Of a stretch of DNA of 64,000 nt, positions 45,936 to 57,444 are shown piece by piece; within the stretch, counting starts at the first letter, position 1, and each line of letters begins with the position of its first letter. Both the position numbers and the translations under genes were made by a program. Origin of the DNA: Stenocarpella maydis (lineage: Eukaryota; Ascomycota; Sordariomycetes; Diaporthales; Diaporthaceae). The stretch is taken from the NCBI GenBank assembly GCA_002270565.1, contig NQMI01000023.1, positions 372,001 through 436,000 on the forward strand, written 5' to 3'. Under the pieces are notes generated by a model. The model did not search any database, had not been told where the DNA came from, and worked only from the letters and a program-made list of their open reading frames with translations.

Positions 45936-46560
45936 GTCTTCTTACAGGTCCTTGAATACTACAAGGGCATACTGTTTCTCATAACCAACCGAGTTGGGCA
46001 GCTAAACGAAGCATCTCAGTCTCGAATTCACTTGGCTATTTATTACTCTTCTCTGGACCAATAGCAGACTGAGCAGATATTTAAGGCGAACCTTCAAAGA
46101 CTTCGACATACCGATGCGATAAGGTGCAAATTTGAAGGGGTACCTGCTCTCCAGATTGATGACGAAAAGGCACTGGAGTTCACACGAAGACCACTTATCA
46201 ACACCAAGAACCCCTCTTCATGTAAGCGATCGTTCTCGCAGTAGAATGGAAGGCAGATAAGAAATGCGTTCCGCTTGGCTTCTTCGCTAGCATATCGTTC
46301 CATTGCGGATTGCGAACAACGATCTTCCAAGCAAGGCGAAAGTACAAGGGGAGCTGAGCCACTCCTCCTTGATTCTTAACGATAAGCAGTTTAAAAAGGT
46401 TACCAACACCATGCAAGACTTTAACGAGCACTTTATACAGACCAGGGGCTTCTCGGACGCCGACTGAGCCTTTTTAGCAAATAACCAAGCAGACTTCTGG
46501 AAGGACATGACCTCTAGGTCCTCAAGCTTCGCACAGGAAAGATCTGGGATATGAGAGGCC
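45936..46560 (+). pseudogene. Decayed AAA ATPase paralogue (C-terminal part)
   Basis: The frame opening at 45936 reads VFLQVLEYYKGILFLITNRV, then SQSRIHLAIYYSSLDQ, closely matching the sensor-1 and arginine-finger region of the intact AAA gene at 40496-40620. It then meets TAG at 46062 (likely CAG) and TAG at 46242 (likely TGG, in the conserved WNGRQIRNAF). After a frameshift near 46370 it continues as DKQFKKVTNTMQDFNEHF and ends in more stops. The Walker A and B parts are missing. It is a dead relative of the AAA gene, not a recent exact copy. Confidence 0.8.
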
Positions 46561-47449
46561 GTACTCTCCATGGAATGTACGGGAAAGATCTGGCGCTCGT
46601 GAGTTCCCACGGAAAGCCACAGAACCGGAGAGGGAGTTCTATGATTCTAGGGAATCGCCATACAGGCCCAGAGCATCATTCCAACGCATCAATCCTTACC
46701 CCGCCAGGCCTGATTATAAAGGGTAGTTCTTATCCCAGCGGCAAGACAGTGCGTCTAGAGGACGGGATGTAGCTTTTGGAGACATGAGTGATACTTCACA
46801 CAATAGCCAGCAGGCAGGGTTCCGGGAGCAAGGTCTTCCAGCATCAAGGGCTCTTAACGAATTTCGAAATCACCACGGATATCGGTATCGCGAGCAGCCC
46901 AAAGGGCCTTCCAGTCTCCCCAGTGACTTCGGAGGTGGTCCCTGTGCCCAAGGACAGAGTGAGACGTGGGAAAGAGGTGATGATGCTAACTACACGTGAG
47001 GTATCATTTGGTGGGGGGGGAGGGGGCGAAAATCATGCAGTGCGTTAATTGTAATGTGAAACGCATCCATAACTCAGAGTATATAGAGGTTAAGTTCATA
47101 AGAATAAGTACGGTTTCAAGGTGATGCTGATGTCACGAGATGTGTTTTCGGACGCGTATTTGCTGCGTTGGGAAGAAAATATATTAATTAGTAAGTAGGC
47201 GGTGACGCGAAGACGCGTATTTGTGGGGGAATACGCGAAGTCTTCCTGAACTATCCGCGCCCCACTATATATAGCGGCCTTGCAAAGGAAAGACTACCAA
47301 TATGTGACAGGCATCATTCATAGCATTTACCCACAGAGCCAAGAATATTGTCATCGTCGTGACCTTTTCAGATCCCTCCCACAGCATTCTTATGTCTGTT
47401 CTATGTTGTGTAGGCCGAACTGACTGCCAATGGACACTACCTACCGATC
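46561..47449. other. Intergenic, no gene seen
   Basis: Mostly unrecognised short frames. A G-rich run lies at 47012-47028. Confidence 0.45.
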
Positions 47450-49404
47450 ATGGAAACGACAGATCACACCGGCCATTACTTGCACCTAACGTGGCCCCGT
47501 TCCACTCCCGAATGCTACGGCGTGTGCAAAGGCACCGACTCGCAATCCGCGGAGGCCGGGGCGATTGTCCACACCAAGGCTCTGTCCCTTGACTGAGTCA
47601 AACAGGACGGCGATCGCGGATGTCCCAAATGTAGCATCATCTACCTCAGTTGCAGGAGGTTCCAGAGCTCAGACATGACACTGATGGTGTCCTGCAACGT
47701 GGATAACCCCGGGGTCATAAGCATATTTGAAGCCCCGCTCTACCACAAATTTGATGCCGGGCACCAGGCCGGGCGCGAGCAGCGTCGGATCCAGCTGTAC
47801 GTTCAAGTTGGCACACCCCAGCCGGCGTGGGACTACATCAGACCCGCGCGCTCTCCAGTGGCAATGCGGCGTGATAAGTTTGGCCCGGCGCTCGCTGGGT
47901 GGATAAGTCAGTGCACCTCGATTGCGGCTCACAAGAACTGCCCCCCTGGGAACACAGTAATTCCTCATCGTGTCCTCAATGTGGGCACGCAGACTGAGCC
48001 CTCTCTATCTCTTCATGTCTCTTCCGGAGAGACTGGCCGTTATGTGGCACTCAGTTATTGCTGGGGAGACAAGCACCTACCCAGGACAGTGCGAGCAAAT
48101 ATCGCACAATACCAGCAAGAGATTGGCTTCCACGAGCTCCCCAAGGGTTTCCAGGATGCCATCACCGTCACTCGCACAATCGGGGTCGAGTATCTGTGGA
48201 TTGACGCTCTGTGCATTGTGCAAGACGACGAAGCCGATTGGCAGACGGATCATCCAATATGGTCACCTACTATAGCGACGCCTACCTAGTGATAGCTGCC
48301 ACTCATTCCTACGATCCCACTAAGGGGTTTCTCGATCCCGTAGGGGCTCGCCCCTTTGATACGGAGTCTTGGGGTTCCCCAACCGAGATAGGATGCATCA
48401 GAAACCCGGATTCCAGCACATCGCTCCTGTATCGAAGAATACTCCAAGGGATGCACTGGGAGGGCCAACACGTTGCGCCCCTCGGCCTCTCCCCCCTCAA
48501 CAGCAGAGCGTGGGCCCTCCAGGAGAACCTGCTGGCCCGGAGAATTGTCCACTTTGCCCGTGCCGAAATGCTGTGGGAATGTGTGGAAGAGATGAAGTGC
48601 GAATGTATGGAGACGGACAATATCGATTCTCCCACGAGGCCCGGGGGCGTGAACAGGAAGCGCCAATTCCTGCCTCTACCTTATGACGCGGGAACACCCA
48701 ACCTATATGGCCTTTGGATGGGTATCCTACAGCAGTACTCCCGCCTGAACTTATCACGCGAGTCTGACCGGTTGCCAGCCCTGTCGGGGCTGGCGAAGCT
48801 GTGGGAGTCCCGAGGCGCGGGCACGTACCTGGCTGGCTTCTGGAGGGAAAACATCCTCGAGTCCATAACGTGGATAATCCCCGACGCGAACCCGCGCAGG
48901 CGCGCAAGCGAGTACCGAGCTCCCTCCTGGTCTCCCTTCTCGCTGGAATACACGGATGCCCGCGGCGGCCACAGGCCCCGGATCCCATTCTTCCACGTGA
49001 CTAACCAGGTGGACAACAAGGTTGTGAGAAGAGACGCCGAGGTGCTAGGCGCAGGAGTAACCGCGGCTGGCGCGGACCCCACCGGGCAGGTCAGAGGCGG
49101 ATTTGTTCTGCTTCGGGGCCGCATGGCCCGGGCAAATGCGTGGAGCGGACCGGACGAGCACTTCTGCATCTTAAAGTTTGGTGAACAGCGCCTGCGCGCG
49201 TTGGTACAATGGGATATCCCGATAAAACTCTGCCAGGGACTTGTAGTGGCTCTGATCCTGGTTGGCTATTCGGGATTTGGCCATCCCATAGCACTTGTTC
49301 TGAGACCTTGCGGGGACGATTATGAAAGGGTTGGTATTGTGGCAGACAGGTGCCTATATGAACAGCTCTCGGTAGGAGCTAAAGAGATTGTCAACATCAT
49401 ATGA
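47450..49404 (+). pseudogene. HET-domain (heterokaryon incompatibility) gene, broken
   Basis: One frame starts at ATG 47450 and is stopped at TGA 47594-47596. It then continues with CPKCSIIYLSC to the HET core: YVALSYCWGD, LPKGFQDAITVTR and YLWIDALCIVQDDEADWQ. Near 48251 the frame shifts by the loss of one base, after which YYSDAYLVIAATHS continues the HET domain in the new frame, followed by GPLSSRAW-like LNSRAWALQENLLARRIVHF. The frame is then open to the TGA at 49402-49404. The HET domain is otherwise complete, so decay is recent or the breaks are sequencing errors. HET proteins trigger cell death between unlike hyphae. Confidence 0.8.
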
Positions 49405-50899
49405 ACATACCGTCTTGGTTGATGAGAGCTTTCTTGTTGACGAGCTACTACGGAACTGTATTTGTCGAGGTCCTTGTCACCGCGGCAAGACGATATAGCC
49501 CAGGCTAACATATTGTGATCGTAGAAATTGGCCATAATATCATGGAGAAGGTGGCAGTATCTGAAGCAAGCAACACCGGCATCCATGAGCCTGACGAACT
49601 TATGGGCATCGGCACCTCAGGGTGGTTCCAGTAGCGCGAGTGGGGCTCCCTAAGGCAACGGAAGGAAAATGGGATTGGGGCGCAATGTCATTGCTGTATC
49701 CACATGAGGCATGATCTGAGGGTGGTCATGATTGATCTTCTTTTCCTTGGTGTGAAGTGTGTTGAGGACCTGGGTAAGCCTACCGAGGTATGAGAAAGGG
49801 CTTTGAGCGCTGTAGCGTAAAATTGCTGCTGTTGCTCATTGACTGTTGGACATTGCACATGTTACGCCGCAGGTAATTTTCACTGACAAGAAGGGAGATG
49901 CCCCAGCTCATACCAATCCAATGATACCCCGGCATGCTTACTACCCGTCTCGTGGCATTACGTGGCATGCTTGACCTGGTTATATTCTGTCACACGAGAG
50001 TAAGCCTGTCCGTACAAACTTCGAAATCCCGAGCCTCCAGTAAGGTAGTGCTGGATAAGAGGTCAACACTTGTCTTGACCTCCTTCGGGCTCTGTCTGAG
50101 CCTGAGCGGAGCATATCACTTTTCTTTTACCTGGGAGCCAGCGCCTCAATGTTCGCACCAAGAGACGCCCCGCCCGGTGCTTGATCCGGCAGGAGCCAAG
50201 TATCTGAGCCGTCTTGTGGTTACACAGCATATAGCCTACTGTTGCCTATCATATCAATCGAGGATAACAGGTCAGGCTCCTCGCGCGATTTGGGTTTGGG
50301 GGCGGGGCAGTGCCAGTTATGATGATCGTCGGCTAGCTGTACCACATGTATGCGTCCTTATGGATCAGTCTGACCACCAGCCCAGACTTTTTGACGCAAA
50401 CGACGGCTAACACGGGAAGGAGACTGGGCCACGAATAAGTTCGATGCCCCGATGCGGCCTCCAACCTAGAAGGTTGCCGCCCCCACCAACACCATCACGG
50501 CCTCTTTCCCGTGACTGCCCAGGTGGCCGTCAGATTACTAGTGTTTCTTGTGCGACTGATGCGGTGTCACCCATTCTACTGTGCCCTCAAGGAACGACTG
50601 TCGCATTCATAGATTGGTTGCGCGTTCACAGAATGCCTATCAAGAATTGCCGCGGTATTGAGTGGATATTTACCGGGGCGAAGTGGCCCTCTCACCACTT
50701 CTGAAATGAGAAGCCTGGCCGCTCATGTCAGAGCCCCATTTGCTCGCTTCATCCAGGGGACCGACGTGTCTCTACTCTTGTCTCTCAAAATTTGATGTTT
50801 CTGCACCAGCCGTGTAATGACGGTCAGCGGTAGCTTTCTCCCGACGAAGTCGTCCCTCTCTATCGACCGCCTCGTACAAGGGCCGGCACTAGCCATAAC
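49405..50899. other. Intergenic, no supported gene
   Basis: A 158-codon plus-strand frame at 49934-50410 has no domain, no codon bias I trust and no splice partner, so I do not call it a gene. Confidence 0.45.
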
Positions 50900-52399
50900 A
50901 TGTCCTCCGGCTCACACGTGCGAGGGGACCCCTGGCTGATCCAGGTTCTCACACCCATCGTTGTACTAGTCACTACCTTTGTCGGCGTTCGGATTTTTCT
51001 GCGGTTCACCAGGCGGGCAGGCTTCTGGCTCGACGACTGGTTAATCCTCGCCTCACTGGTTTTCGCTTGGGGGATGTATACTATATCCATCCTGACCGTG
51101 CTGCTAGGGGGGATTGGGACGCCGTATAGCGTCAATCGGGCTACTGACCCCACAATGGCCTGGATGGGGCACAATTCGAAGGTAAACGACGGCACTATTG
51201 ATCCCTACGTCGCTGCAAGAAGATCGAGAGGGATGGAAGAGGGTAAAAGAGCAAAACTAGCTGACCACGGCCTACGCACATAGCTACTCTACGCCGGCCA
51301 GATGTTCTACGCAAGCGCTATCATGACAGCCAAACTCAGCATCCTCGCACTTTACTGGAGGCTATTTCCAACCGCCTTCATGAAGCGCGGCTGTGTCGTC
51401 CTTGCCGTGCTGACGGCCATGTGGTGGATGGCAGGCGTGCTGGTCGACATCTTCCAGTGCACACCTGTCGGCAAGGCCTTCGACGTCTCGATCCAGACCG
51501 GCAGCTGCATCTCCCAGGCCGCGTACTGCCTGGGCATGATCATCCCCAACATCCTCATCGACGTGATGATCCTCTGCCTGCCCACCGTCGAGGTCTCAAA
51601 GCTGCACCTGCCGCGGGGCCAGAGGTGCGCCGTGGGCAGCGTGTTCCTCCTCGGCGCCGGCGTCACCTCCGCCAGCGGCGTGAGGTTGTACTACCACCTG
51701 CAGCTGGTGGAAGCACATGCAAGGGACAACGGGACCTTCGACTTTACCAGTGAGTGTGGCAGCGTCCGCGCTGCTCCCCCGCCTCATCACAAGGCAGTCA
51801 GTCCCCTGTAGCATAGTTAAGGGAACCGGTCGCTGACCATGTGGTGTCGCCGGTGGATAGTGGTCCTGTTTAAGCCGCAGCTATGGATGACTATTGAGCC
51901 CGACATGGCCATCATCTGCGCCTGCCTGCCCGTCATGCGACCCCTTGTAACAATGCTCCGGGCCTCGCCGTTCTACCGCTCCATCGCTTCGTATATCACG
52001 GCGGGGGCCAGCGCTGGCCGGAGTAGTACCAAGCAGGGCGCTTCAAACACCACTGCGGGGTCTTGGACGGCCCCGAGCAGTGCGGCGCGGTACGCGGCCA
52101 GGGGCAGCAGCAGCCGGGGCATCCATCGGCATCCTTCAGAATACGCCATGTCATCGTTCGACTCCTTGGAGTACCTGAGGGACGAGGATCTGGAGGCCGG
52201 GCGGCTCGTGCGGGACGTTCGAGCGTGGCCTCCGCTCGGGGACAACTCGAACAGCGTCGGGTGCCAGACACAGGTCAGCACGAGTCATAGCACAGGGCCT
52301 CGTGAGGTCCCACAGGGGGTCATAGCAGTGACGACTGTTGTGGATTGTCACGAGACAATTGGTGTCTCTCCAGTGAGAGGATCAGCAGGGCCAGTCTAA
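50900..52399 (+). CDS. Fungal rhodopsin-domain integral membrane protein (PTH11-like layout)
   Basis: Three exons: 50900-51181, 51284-51749 and 51861-52399, giving 428 residues. Membrane helices include VLTPIVVLVTTFVGVRIFLR, WLILASLVFAWGMYTISILT, MFYASAIMTAKLSILALYWR, VLAVLTAMWWMAGVLVDIFQ and AAYCLGMIIPNILIDVMILC, with MTIEPDMAIICACLPVMRPL in the last one, typical of the fungal rhodopsin_dom (PF20684) family. The C-terminal ~130 residues are Ser-rich and cytosolic. The helices are in the order of PTH11-like receptors, but no CFEM domain precedes them. A role in sensing is inferred from the family only. The gene is intact, unlike its HET neighbour. Confidence 0.87.
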
Positions 52400-53287
52400 A
52401 ATACACTACAAGCAGTGGGTCTTAATGAGATCCCCTTCTCTCCTCGGTAGGTTCGCATTAGCACAATACTGTTAACATACACAACGGCAACAAGATGCAC
52501 TCAGGACTCTGGAGGTGAGCTGGACGAAGGCAAAGAAAGCCAGAGCGCCTCGGACTCCATCAGGCCTGTGCCTCCCTCCGAGCAAGACCATCTGAAGCCG
52601 GCTTCCTGCTGGGCCCAACTAGAGGCCGCTGCAAAACGCCAACCCCCAGTGACATGATGGGCTGTGCGTCAAGTGGGTGTGCTAAGTGACTACTCAAGTA
52701 TGAAGTTGGATTTGGACCAGGATTAAAACACCAAGCACACTAATAAATACCCCATACCTGGAGGTTCGAACTTGAAACCTCCCCAAGAGATAAAGCTCAT
52801 GCGGGGCATTATCCAGGCCATTATAGCAGTGATGCTTGCCGGATATCTCCAACATCCTCCACATCCTCCACATCCTCCACATCCTCCACATCCTCCACAT
52901 CCTCCACATCCTCCACATCCTCCCGCGCCTCCACATCCTCCCGCGCCTCCACACACATGACAGCTTATCTCTTATCTCTGACCCTCGTCGGCGTCGGCGG
53001 GGCATGCCAAGCAGGGCAATGAAGCTATCCCAGAGCCATGACGCAGCTGGGATGCCCGGGGTTCATCCGAGCGTGATCGATGCTGCGGGGAAACTGCCAC
53101 AGCAGACAGCATTGGAGATATTATGTCAGCTGCTCCCCTTGGGCCGAAATCTCGGGACCCGCAGTAGACATCATAAAGCAGTGCTGCCCTTTGCTGGTAG
53201 ACGCAGGTCTAAGCTATCTACGCCCTGAGTACTGTTCGTCCTGCTGGCTGCGTGCTGAGCTTACCTGCCGGGTGCCAAGCTGTGAGA
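52400..53287. other. Intergenic with 9-bp repeat array
   Basis: Upstream region of the biotin carboxylase fusion gene. It holds the CATCCTCCA-type array described separately and no gene. Confidence 0.5.
52852..52953. repeat. Tandem 9-bp array (CATCCTCCA)
   Basis: About eight perfect units are followed by variants with CCCGCGCCT. One frame would encode His-Pro-Pro repeats, but no gene is supported around it. Confidence 0.93.
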
Positions 53288-56200
53288 ATGGAAAACCTCA
53301 AAACGCTCCTGATTGCAAATAGAGGCGAGATAGCGGTCCGCATCATCAAGACAGCCAGGCAAGTCCGGAAACGACCGGCTCTTTGCAACACGCCTCACTA
53401 TTTCGTGAGCTGGCTGACGCTCCCCCGACAGACGCCTCGGCATAAAGACGGTTGCCATCTACACCGAGCCAGACTCGGCATCCCAGCACGTGGCCGACGC
53501 GGATGTCTCCCTCCTCCTGAGCGGCGACGCCGCAAGGGCCTACCTGGACGGCGGCCAGATCATACAGAAGGCCAAGGCTGCCGGTGCACAGGCTATCATC
53601 CCCGGGTATGGCTTCCTCTCCGAGGACGCCGCCTTTGCCCGCTCCGTCGCCGGGGCGGGGCTGCTCTTTGTCGGCCCCGGCCCGGAGAGCATCGAGCAGT
53701 TCGGGCTGAAGCACACCGCCCGCGGGCTGGCGCTGGCGGCCGGCGTGCCCGTCGTGCCGGGCACGCAGGGCCTGCTCGGCAGCGCTGACGACGCCGCGCG
53801 GGCCGCGGGCGCGCTCGGGTACCCCGTGATGCTCAAGTCGACGGCCGGCGGCGGCGGCATGGGCCTGCAGGCGTGCGGCGGCGAGGGCGAGCTGAGGGAG
53901 GCGTTCGGGACGGTGCGGTCCCGCGGGGCGGCCCTCTTCAGGAACGCGGGCGTGTTCCTGGAGAGGTACTACCCTGCGGCTCGCCATATCGAGGTGCAGG
54001 TGTTTGGCAACGGGCAGGGCAAGGTCGCGGCCCTTGGTGAGAGGGAGTGCAGTATCCAGCGCAGGCACCAAAAGGTCATCGAGGAATGCCCCAGCCCCTT
54101 TGTGGCGCAGGCGATGCCGCAGTTACGGCAGCAACTCTGTGCTGCCGCCGTGTCACTGGCAGAGTCGGTCAGGTACGCAAGTGCCGGGACTCTGGAGTTC
54201 TTGGTTGACAACGAGACTGGGGCCTTCTTCTTCCTGGAGATGAACACCAGGCTGCAGGTGGAGCACGGCGTAACGGAGATGGTCTATGGGGTTGACCTTG
54301 TGGGGCTGATGCTGCGCCAGGCGGATGCACAGATGGCAGGCAAGGCGGGGCTCGATGGGAGCGAGCTCGACCGCATCACGATATCCTGTCAGGAGCCCAG
54401 GGGTCACGCCATAGAAGTGCGTGTCTACGCTGAAAACCCGGCCAGAGACTACGCCCCTTCTCCGGGGCTGCTGCAGCAGGTTGTCTTCCACGGGCTCCCA
54501 GGAACAAGGATCGACGGCTGGGTCCGAGCTGGTATAACAATAAGCCCTCATTATGGTGAGTTGTTGCAGTTACTCGTCTATCTATATCCATCTCAGGTTG
54601 CTGAAAGCCCCGACCAGATCCGTTGTTGGCCAAGGTCCTCCATCACGCAGAAAGCAGATCCCTTGCAGTTGACGAGCTCAAGGCGGTGCTTTCAGAGTCA
54701 TCCATATGCGGCCCCCCTACCAACCTTGATTTCCTTATTGCCATACTCGAGTCTCCGGACTTCGTAGCCGGCAACACCATCACGCAGTTCCTTTCCACCT
54801 TTGTGTTCCAGCCCCCGGCCATTGACGTCCTGGCTGGAGGCTCCTACACCCTGGTCGAAGACTACCCAGGCAGGCCGACTATCGGCAAGGGGTTTGGGCA
54901 TGGTGGGCCCATGGACGACATGTCTTTCCGGATTGCCAATGCCCTCGTTGGAAACCCACCCGGAAAAGAGGGCTTGGAAATCACGCTCACTGGACCAGAC
55001 CTCAGATTCTTGGCAGACGCTGTTGTGTCTCTCACAGGTGCCGCCATCTCCGCAACACTCGACGGCAACCGATTCCCCATGTGGACGAGAGTGAGGATAT
55101 CTGCTGGGCAGCGCCTGGCTATTGGGAAGACGCTGTCCAACGCTGGATGTAGATCGTACCTGGCGGTGTATGGCGGCTTTTTGAATGTTGCAGAGTGGTT
55201 TGGCTCCAAGGCGACGGTGCCTGGGACGCTCGTGGGCGGATATCAGGGTCGTCCGATCGCAACGGTCAGTCCTCGTTTTATTCATTGCTCCAGAGCAGCC
55301 CTTTGTTAAGAGTAGGGACTTACTCATGGGGCATCACAGGGAGATATGCTTCGCATCGTGGATACACTTCCTCCGGAACCAGAAACCAGCCACACTGGCG
55401 CAATACCCGACAGCATCTTGCCAAAGCACCAAGAGCACTGGACCGTGCATGTTATGCGTGGGCCATATTGTGAGGGGTATCTGTCCCCTGAGGATATCGA
55501 CATGTTCTACAACACGGATTGGGAGGTCTCACACAATGCTGCCCGCGGAGGCATCCGACTCATCGGCCCCCGGCTCAAATGGGCGAGAGCTTCGGGCGGA
55601 GATGGCGGCTCGCACCCCAGCAACGTGATCGAGTACGGCTACCCTATGGGCGGCATCAACTTTACCGGAGATGAGCCCGTCATCTTCCCCAACGACTGTC
55701 CGGATTTCGGTGGCTTCGTCTGTCCCTTCACTGTCGTGAAGGCGGACTACCGGAAAGTCGGGCAGCTTCGTGCTGGGAACACGGTCAGGTTCGTCGAGGT
55801 ATCCCTCCAAGATGCCCTCTGGTCCCGGAGGAAGAATGAGGCTTTGATCGACGGAATTGTCAAGTGCCTGGCCTCCGGCTCGTTTGAGGCCGTGAAAACT
55901 CTCGACGCCACGCCGATGCTGGAAGCGCCTTCATCGACCCGACCGGCTGTTCTCAGGCTCTGCGAAGCAACACCTAGCAGACCACGCATCGCATATCGTC
56001 AGGGTGGCGATGACTACTTATTGGTAGACTATGGTATAAAGTAGAAGCCCCCCATAATCCCTCTTCCAGTCACTGATTTCTTGTTCTACAGGGCATGGCT
56101 CGTTTGACATCAATCACAAATGTCGCATCACAGCCCTCAAGCGCAAGCTTGAAGCCAGCACCGGGGCCATCCGCTTTTCCCCTGCTGGCGAGGGCATATA

Positions 56201-57354
56201 CAACACGGTCTGCGTTGGTAATTCCATGATGATCTATTACAACGGACTTGCTATTCCCCAGGCGCAGTTACTAGACCATCTCACCGCCCTGGAGGACGAG
56301 CTCGGCGACCTGAGTTCCATCACGGTGCCGAACCGCACATTCAAGCTGCCACTGACGTTCACCCATCCCCGGCTGAAAGAATCCATCGAGCGGTACATGT
56401 CGAACCAGAGGCCCTATGCGAGCTACCTGCCCGACAACTTCAGGTTCGTCGCCGAGAACAATGGCATCACCCCGGAGGAATTCCGCAGGCTATGGCTCGC
56501 AGCCGAGTTTGTGTGCATCGGAGTCGGCTTCTTCATGGCCCTCCCGCTGGGCCTGCCGGCCGATCCGCGCCACCGCCTCAACAGCCCCAAGATGAACCCC
56601 TCCAGGACTTTCACCCCGGAAGGGACTGTCTCCTGGGGCGGGTCTTGCCTCGCCATCTACCCGGTGGACTCGCCCGGTGGATACATGCTCAACGGCCTGA
56701 CCATCCCTTCCGTTGATAAACTGGGCTACAAGAAGGGATTCTCACAGGAGAGGCCATGGCTGTACGAGGACATGGACGTGATAACGTTTTACGAGGTGAG
56801 CGAGGACGAGTACGACCGTGAGATGGCCATGTTCAGGAGCGGACGGTACGAGTTCAAGGTCGAATCTACGACTTTCGATATGAGAAAGCACAATCAACTG
56901 CTGGAGACCGTCAAGGATGAGGTTGCGTCGATCAAGCAGAAGCAGGAAATGGCACAGGAGAGGATGGTCGTCCTCGAGAAGCAGCTCCTGGCCCGGTGGG
57001 ACGAGGAGAAGAAGGCCAGCGGCGTGTCAATGGAAAGCATACAAGGCCTGCTGGATGGTGAATACAAACCTACCGAGCCCTTAGTACCGGCATAACGACT
57101 GCTAACCAAGCGCAGACCCGAACGTCGATGCCATTGAGGCACCCGTGAACGCAAACGTCTGGAAGGTGCTCGTCGAGGAAGGTCAGGTGCTTGAAGAGGG
57201 CCAAGTTGTCACGATACTGGAAGCAATGAAGATGGAAATCAATGTGGCTGTTGACGACCGCTTTGTGGGTTTCAAAGTAGAGAAGGTGCTGATCCAGCCA
57301 AATGATATTGTCCAGAGCGGGAAGCCTCTGGTCTTGGTCAGAACTGGACGCTGA
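53288..57354 (+). CDS. Urea carboxylase-like fusion: biotin carboxylase-KipA-KipI-biotinyl
   Basis: Six exons: 53288-53358, 53432-54555, 54618-55264, 55340-56033, 56092-57057 and 57116-57354, giving 1246 residues. Intron 1 uses a GCAAGT donor. Biotin carboxylase spans residues 1 to about 450: LLIANRGEIAVRIIKTA, STAGGGGMGLQ, ALGERECSIQRRHQKVIEE and LEMNTRLQVEHGVTE. KipA (AHS2) covers about 472-770 (GGSYTLVEDYPGRPTIG, GGPMDDMSFRIANALVGN). KipI (AHS1) covers about 830-1050 (RIAYRQGGDDYLLVDYG). A coiled linker leads to the biotinyl domain, with Lys1206 in ILEAMKME. This is the layout of urea carboxylase, without the amidase of urea amidolyase. The natural substrate could be urea or another small amide or lactam. 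A LamB/YcsF gene lies 20 kb away. Confidence 0.9.
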
Positions 57355-57444
57355 AGAAGCCGAGTCTTGCACGGTGGTCCTCGGAAGATGGCAGCTTGTC
57401 AGTTTGAACATTAGACTTTGGCTTTTCTTTCTACTGCAGTTGCT

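Noticed and set aside
49934..50410. A 158-codon frame between the HET and rhodopsin-domain genes
   Set aside because: No domain, no membrane layout, no splice partner; length is not unusual for chance in this composition.
52766..52960. His-Pro-Pro repeat protein encoded by the 9-bp array
   Set aside because: The short frame has no conserved flanks; all six frames through a 9-bp array stay open by chance.
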